Of a stretch of 27,189 nt of DNA, positions 22,912 through 27,189 are shown piece after piece (within the stretch, counting starts at the first letter, position 1; each line of letters starts with the position of its first letter). The notes under the pieces are model-generated. The model was not told the DNA's origin, ran no database searches, and was given only the letters and a program-made list of their open reading frames with translations. The position numbers and the translations under genes are program-made. Source of the DNA: an uncultured Bacillus sp. (GTDB lineage: Bacteria; Bacillota; Bacilli; Bacillales_B; DSM-18226); NCBI RefSeq assembly GCF_946478885.1, contig NZ_CAMLDX010000044.1, forward strand, positions 1 through 27,189, given 5' to 3'.

Positions 22912-22917
22912 GTATAA
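22912..22917 (+). promoter_or_regulatory. -10 element (extended) of the yppF-like gene
   Basis: TATAAT preceded by TGG, about 50 nt before the chosen start. It overlaps the first ATG of the longer frame (22917), which rules that ATG out as the start. Confidence 0.5.
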
Positions 22918-22967
22918 TGTTTTTTGTAAATGTAAGTGCATACAAATATAATACAACTAAGGGAGTG

Positions 22968-23201
22968 ATGGAATTGTTGATCAAGAACTTAATCGAAACA
23001 TTTATACTAGAAAAACAGTATCGTCCACTACATAGCAATGAACTTCTAGATTTTATTCAAAGAAAATTCATCGAAGAAGAAATGTCCATTGTAGATTATA
23101 AAAAGTTGTATTATGAACTAGACAAATTAAATGCAGAAAAACCAGACTCATATATCATGAACTCATTATTCTTATTTGATACACTTGATATTCCAAGCTA
23201 A
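22968..23201 (+). CDS. YppF-like small protein
   Basis: 77 residues, soluble and charged. The pattern Q-Y-R-P-L-H-S-N-E-L-L-D-F-I-Q-R-K-F-I followed by I-V-D-Y-K-K-L-Y-Y-E-L-D-K-L matches the Bacillus YppF family (about 60-70 aa, function unknown). The start is uncertain: ATG 22968 lies only 2 nt from GGGAG, while TTG codons 6-9 nt later have better spacing. Promoter and start point upstream support one of these rather than ATG 22917. It is monocistronic; 23202-23356 shows no gene. Confidence 0.7.
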   Translation: MELLIKNLIETFILEKQYRPLHSNELLDFIQRKFIEEEMSIVDYKKLYYELDKLNAEKPDSYIMNSLFLFDTLDIPS

Positions 23202-23356
23202 CCAAAGGCGAAGAAATCTGCTAAATACTACCAGATGTGCACGGGTCCTGCAGAAGGAAAAATCTGCTTGTTCCGCTTTGCTTGGGACTTTCTATATTTC
23301 CTCAATAATCCTTCGCCGAATAAAATCAATATCCCGGGGTGATCGTTCCGCCTTTG

Positions 23357-23389
23357 AAGTAAAGGGGCGGGTCCCCTTCCCCTTTACTT
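23357..23389 (-). terminator. 11-bp hairpin after the SNF2 helicase gene
   Basis: AAGTAAAGGGG (23357-23367) pairs perfectly with CCCCTTTACTT (23379-23389), 3 nt beyond the helicase stop. There is no T-run, so termination is inferred from position. Confidence 0.6.
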
Positions 23390-23392
23390 GGT

Positions 23393-26300
23393 TCAACTCT
23401 CCCGCCCAATCAGCAGCAATTCTCTTATATCGTCATCTGTAAGAGAAGATCCTTCCGTTTCTGACGGTTCTATAATCTCCTCCACTAAATGACGCTTCTT
23501 ATTCTGCAGAATATTCATCTTTTCTTCAATTGTACCCTGCGCAATCAGTTTAATGACCTGCACAGTATTTTTTTGTCCTATTCGGTGAGCACGGTCTGCA
23601 GCCTGCTCTTCAACGGCGGGGTTCCACCATAAATCATATAGAATGACGGTATCTGCTCCAGTTAAATTCAAGCCTGTCCCCCCTGCTTTTAAGGAAATCA
23701 GAAAGAAATCCCGCTCTCCCTGATTAAATCGATTACAAATCTCTAGTCTTTCCTGAACAGGTGTCTGACCGTCCAAATAGAAAAATGGAAGACCGGAAGC
23801 AGCTATCTCCCTCCCGATTATTTCCAACATTTTCGTAAACTGAGAAAAAATCAGTAACCTTCTGCCGGAATTTCTTGCTTCTTCTACAATCGACATCAGC
23901 TTGTTAAGTTTAGCAGAACTTCCTTTATATCCATTAACAAACAATCCCGGATGACAACAAATTTGCCGCAGGCGGGTTAAACCTGTAAGGATTTTAATCC
24001 GGTTTTTCCGAAATGTGTCTTTATCCAAGTGCTTTAATGTATCATGTTGTAATTTTGCCAAATAGGCAGCATATAGTTTTTTCTGTTCTGGCAGCAATTC
24101 AATTATCTCGAGAAACTCTACTTTTTCCGGAAGTTCTTTCAGGACATCCTCCTTCACGCGGCGGAGGATAAACGGACGGACTCTTCGTGCGACTGTGTCA
24201 CGCGTCAATTTACTGTATTCCTTTAATCCACGGAAGAGCTCTGGGAAAATAACATGAAAAATAGACCAAAGCTCTTCTAATGCATTTTCTACTGGTGTTC
24301 CAGTCAGAGCGAAATAATGCATGGCCTGAATTTTCTTTGCTGCACTCGCTGTTTCCGTCAAAGGATTTTTAAAAGCCTGTGCTTCATCAAAAAATACCGT
24401 GTGAAAGGTTTGTTTTTCATACCATTTGATGTCCTTTCGCAGCAAGGGATAGGATGTAATCACAACATCCATCTCTAAGGCCTCCTTTTGCAGTTCAGCA
24501 CGTTCTGCCCTCTGACCATCCATCACAACAGCTGCAATCTGCGGGGCAAACTTCATCAGTTCACTCAGCCAATTATAGATTAAGGAGGATGGACAGACTA
24601 TCAAGGCAGGCTTGCTCAAGGCTCTTATTTGTTCCAACTCTGATACAATATAACTGATGCTTTGCACTGTTTTTCCAAGCCCCATTGAATCAGCAAGAAT
24701 CCCGCCAAAGCCGTAATGAGCCAGGGTTTTCATCCATTGAAACCCATGCTTTTGGTACTCCCTTAAAACAGGTTCTAGATCGGGCGAAAGTGAAAAATTC
24801 ATCCTTTCAGGGTGATAGAGCTCATCTAAAAATTGGCGAAATGATTTTTCCAATCTAAAAAAATCCTGATTCTCGGTGCTGTCAAGAAGCTGAAGCCCAC
24901 GGATAACCGGTACATCAAGCCCTCTTTCTAAAGCTTCCCAATCCTTTTCGTCTGGAATTGAATTCAAAAAGCGTTTTAATTCCTCAAATTCTCTAGCTTC
25001 TAATGAAAGCAAGGAACCACTTCTCAGTCGATAATATTTTCTTTTTTCTTCAAGTGCTACTAGAATATCCCGAATTTGCTGTTCCGGGATCCCAGCCAAT
25101 TCAAATTTAAACTCCAGCCAATTCATTCGCTCCTTATTCACCTTTACCCTAATCCGCGGCTTCGCATAACCTTTAAATATTCGATCACGAATAGCCGTAG
25201 TTGCATAGATTTGTACCAGCCCTTTCAATTTCGGCAAAACATGGTACAAAAACTCATATTCCAGCTCTTCATTATAAAGAATATAGCCGCTGTCTGTTCG
25301 GGCAAACGAACTTTCCTCCATGATCCGAAGAATCTCTTCTTCTTGCTCCATATTCCGTATGACGATTGAAGCAATTTCCCGGTCTTTCGCTTCCAATGGA
25401 TTGATCATAATATGTTCATAATGAAACTCGAGCCCAGCAAGAAGCCGGTTGTTTACTCTATCTAGAAACAGCTTGGCTTTGAGCGGTATTTTTTCATAAT
25501 CTTCCAAGTATGCAGGAATCTCAACTTCCCCAATTTTTTTCAACCCAGGAACGACTTTTTCCATAAAAAATGCAACCTGATCCCGTTGGATTAGGATTTG
25601 ATCCTTCCCTGACGAAACAGACATTTGTTTAACATTAGAGAGCAGTTGAAAATCCTCCCTTTTTAATTGAAATAGCGTTCCTTGATAAAAAATCATTTCA
25701 TAAGAACCTAGCAGCAGTGTTTCACTTAAACTATTGAGTTGGAGCATATATCTCCCATCTCCTGCTTCTGTATAGTTAAACTTCAAAGGTGGAGCATTGC
25801 GCGACCATGATAAGTGCTCAAATAGCCTTCCATTTTGATCCAATACCTGAGTCGATACTTTCTCCAATAAAGGAAGAATCCTTGTTAATACAGATGGAGG
25901 GATGATCAATATGGAACCGGAAGCTTCCATTCCTCCAGTTTGGTATACTGTTGCATCAACAGAGATTTGGTAAAGCAGCTCAAGCATGGCATCATCATCT
26001 TGTTCAAAGCAGTAAAGATTCGGGTCATAGGTGAATATGGGAGATAAGACACAGCGGTTTCCATCATGGAAATCCTGCAAAAATCCGCGAATTCTTTCTA
26101 TTTTTACCGAATCAACCTGTAATTCAACAGCGAGAAGGTGCTGTCCTCTTGAAGGGATAAATTGAAATATGATGACAGGTTTCACTATTTTTCTTGTTTC
26201 AAAATGGGTCTGTTTTATACTTGAACGTCCACGTCTGCTTTGAAAAAGTGTCATCAGCCCAGCTTCCTTCTCGTAAGCTGCACCTGACAAACCCTCTTTT

Positions 26301-26599
26301 ATTGCGATATCTTCAATATTCTTACGGTGATAAAGCGCGAGTAAAACAGCCGCAACATGCTGGCATTCCTTTTGAAAGGATGAAAGCTTCGGACAGGTAC
26401 AAGCGGCTTCTAGCTTTCCGCTTTCGATTCTTTTCAGCTTAACACAAAAGTCTTCAGCACCTTTCACTACCGCTTCACAGACTTCATCATCATCTTCATG
26501 AAATTCCACTTTATTTCCATGATAAAAAGCTTCTCCTCGTTTGAAGGCCGTATTTCCGCACATCTCTTTAATCATTTTCAAATTGATTTTTATATTCAT
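23393..26599 (-). CDS. SNF2-family DNA helicase/ATPase with N-terminal SWIM zinc finger
   Basis: 1068 residues. The SWIM zinc ligands are C67, C69, C79 and H81 (C-T-C-P ... E-C-Q-H). A long SNF2-associated region follows to about 600. The ATPase core has A-D-S-M-G-L-G-K-T-V-Q-S near 640, the DEAQ box F-F-D-E-A-Q-A-F-K-N near 737, S-L-K-A-G-G-T-G-L-N-L and the arginine-finger motif Q-A-A-D-R-A-H-R-I-G-Q near 1003. This is the large RapA/SNF2-like translocase common in Bacillus, probably remodelling protein-DNA complexes; the exact role is unknown. ATG 26599 has AAGGGGG 7 nt upstream. No frame break is seen over 3.2 kb. Confidence 0.95.
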   Translation of the reverse strand: MNIKINLKMIKEMCGNTAFKRGEAFYHGNKVEFHEDDDEVCEAVVKGAEDFCVKLKRIESGKLEAACTCPKLSSFQKECQHVAAVLLALYHRKNIEDIAIKEGLSGAAYEKEAGLMTLFQSRRGRSSIKQTHFETRKIVKPVIIFQFIPSRGQHLLAVELQVDSVKIERIRGFLQDFHDGNRCVLSPIFTYDPNLYCFEQDDDAMLELLYQISVDATVYQTGGMEASGSILIIPPSVLTRILPLLEKVSTQVLDQNGRLFEHLSWSRNAPPLKFNYTEAGDGRYMLQLNSLSETLLLGSYEMIFYQGTLFQLKREDFQLLSNVKQMSVSSGKDQILIQRDQVAFFMEKVVPGLKKIGEVEIPAYLEDYEKIPLKAKLFLDRVNNRLLAGLEFHYEHIMINPLEAKDREIASIVIRNMEQEEEILRIMEESSFARTDSGYILYNEELEYEFLYHVLPKLKGLVQIYATTAIRDRIFKGYAKPRIRVKVNKERMNWLEFKFELAGIPEQQIRDILVALEEKRKYYRLRSGSLLSLEAREFEELKRFLNSIPDEKDWEALERGLDVPVIRGLQLLDSTENQDFFRLEKSFRQFLDELYHPERMNFSLSPDLEPVLREYQKHGFQWMKTLAHYGFGGILADSMGLGKTVQSISYIVSELEQIRALSKPALIVCPSSLIYNWLSELMKFAPQIAAVVMDGQRAERAELQKEALEMDVVITSYPLLRKDIKWYEKQTFHTVFFDEAQAFKNPLTETASAAKKIQAMHYFALTGTPVENALEELWSIFHVIFPELFRGLKEYSKLTRDTVARRVRPFILRRVKEDVLKELPEKVEFLEIIELLPEQKKLYAAYLAKLQHDTLKHLDKDTFRKNRIKILTGLTRLRQICCHPGLFVNGYKGSSAKLNKLMSIVEEARNSGRRLLIFSQFTKMLEIIGREIAASGLPFFYLDGQTPVQERLEICNRFNQGERDFFLISLKAGGTGLNLTGADTVILYDLWWNPAVEEQAADRAHRIGQKNTVQVIKLIAQGTIEEKMNILQNKKRHLVEEIIEPSETEGSSLTDDDIRELLLIGRES

Positions 26600-26664
26600 T
26601 TGTTTTACCCCCTTTCGAGGATCATTTACTATTCATTCTATCTGAACATTTTAACAGATTTCCG

Positions 26665-27189
26665 AAAGAAGTCTCCCATCCTCAAGGAATGTGAAGAGCG
26701 TAGCCCAATGAGTAGGTGGGAGATGAATTTCGGTTGGCTTCAGCCAAAGGTTCTGATATAATCAGTCTTAGATAGGAAAAGGATGGATATATCAATAAAA
26801 TTGGATAACAATAAACATTCAGTATTCTTACTGCATGATCATCTTGTACGGGTAGTAAAAGATCGCAGACAAGTATTTGACAGTGAAATATCTGATTTTG
26901 CAAAAGAAATGTTCACTGAGATTGGAAACAAATACAATATTTCTTTAGTGGAATGGAATCACGATAAAGACCCTATCCACATCTTATTCAAAGCACATCC
27001 CAACTCTGAATGATCAAAGTTTATCCATGCTTATAAGAGTGCTAGTTCTCGATTGATAAAGAGGGACTTTCCGCATATCAGAAAAAAACTTTGGAAAGAG
27101 ATGTTCTGGTCAAGAAGTTTCTGTCTACTTACAGCAGGCGGTGCCCCAATAGATACCATCAAAAAATATATTGAAAATCAAGGTCAAAA
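26665..27189 (+). mobile_element. IS200/IS605-family element, left part, degenerate
   Basis: Upstream of tnpA the sequence forms an imperfect subterminal hairpin (TCTCCCATCCT near 26672 with AGGTGGGAGA near 26713). This is followed by GATGAATTTCGGTTGGCTTCAGCC, a leader that I associate with IS605-type tnpA genes. The element has no inverted terminal repeats, as expected, and continues beyond the right edge, so whether tnpB follows is unknown. Confidence 0.6.
26783..27189 (+). pseudogene. IS200/IS605 TnpA (Y1 HUH transposase), inactivated and cut by window edge
   Basis: Recognisable as the Y1 transposase from L-D-N-N-K-H-S-V-F-L-L-H, E-W-N-H-D-K-D and L-F-K-A-H-P-N-S-E. TGA at 27011-27013 then falls where relatives have Leu (N-S-E-L-S-K-F). 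The frame continues S-K-F-I-H-A-Y-K-S-A-S-S-R, W-K-E-M-F-W-S and G-G-A-P-I-D-T-I-K-K-Y-I-E-N-Q, including the catalytic tyrosine. The HUH metal site, expected as H-I-H, reads P-I-H, so even readthrough would give an inactive enzyme. It could persist only if mobilised in trans. Confidence 0.88.

Noticed and set aside
6060..27013. UGA recoding, because three otherwise open genes are interrupted by TGA (RCC1 remnant, IS4 and IS200 transposases).
   Set aside because: The replaced residues differ (Trp once, Leu twice), intact genes use TGA as a normal stop and TGG for Trp, and no selenocysteine-type hairpin follows. Ordinary nonsense decay explains them.

Overview
The window reads as chromosomal DNA of a low-GC, endospore-forming Bacillaceae (Bacillus, Neobacillus or Mesobacillus type). 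It carries YpsA-, YebE- and YppF-like proteins, a GerA-type germinant receptor, YwqC/YwqD-type tyrosine-kinase genes, AGGAGG-type ribosome sites and an encoded tRNA-Cys. No assembly context was available, so the genus is an inference.

Layout. 1-3951 (all minus): an exopolysaccharide/capsule locus. A chain-length modulator and its BY-kinase are intact, followed by a scrambled phosphatase/sugar-transferase scar, then an ATP-grasp ligase and a PLP decarboxylase that leaves the left edge. 4166-6900: a GyrI-like protein, a REP-like hairpin, a frame-broken membrane/coiled-coil gene, an RCC1-repeat remnant and a 21-bp repeat array. 6896-8406: an IS4-family element with a nonsense-mutated transposase, inserted in a 4-oxalocrotonate tautomerase gene. 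8979-13309: tRNA-Cys, ypsA, an ABC exporter pair and a small membrane protein. 13666-14796: a CorA-type Mg2+ transporter with an elaborate leader. 15300-19134: a valine/propionate catabolic region with three broken genes and a cobalamin riboswitch. 19326-23201: an extradiol dioxygenase, a collapsed gerA operon, a thioredoxin-like protein, and YebE- and YppF-like genes. 23393-26599: a large SWIM-SNF2 helicase. 26665-end: a degenerate IS200/IS605 tnpA.

Two themes stand out. First, the corA leader encodes a 42-residue upstream ORF with a Glu-Pro-Glu-Pro-Glu-Pro run, and it can form two mutually exclusive helices, one of which hides the corA Shine-Dalgarno. This has the logic of the enterobacterial mgtL leaders, where acidic/proline codons make ribosomes abort at low Mg2+. 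It is the best candidate here for an undescribed regulatory system. Second, at least three operons have lost their middle so that the start of one gene is joined to the end of another (ywqE/sugar transferase, 3-hydroxyisobutyrate dehydrogenase/enoyl-CoA hydratase, gerAA/gerAC), and a methylisocitrate lyase gene survives only as a 3' piece. Several broken genes also miss exactly one base in a homopolymer, which could be real decay or sequencing undercalls.
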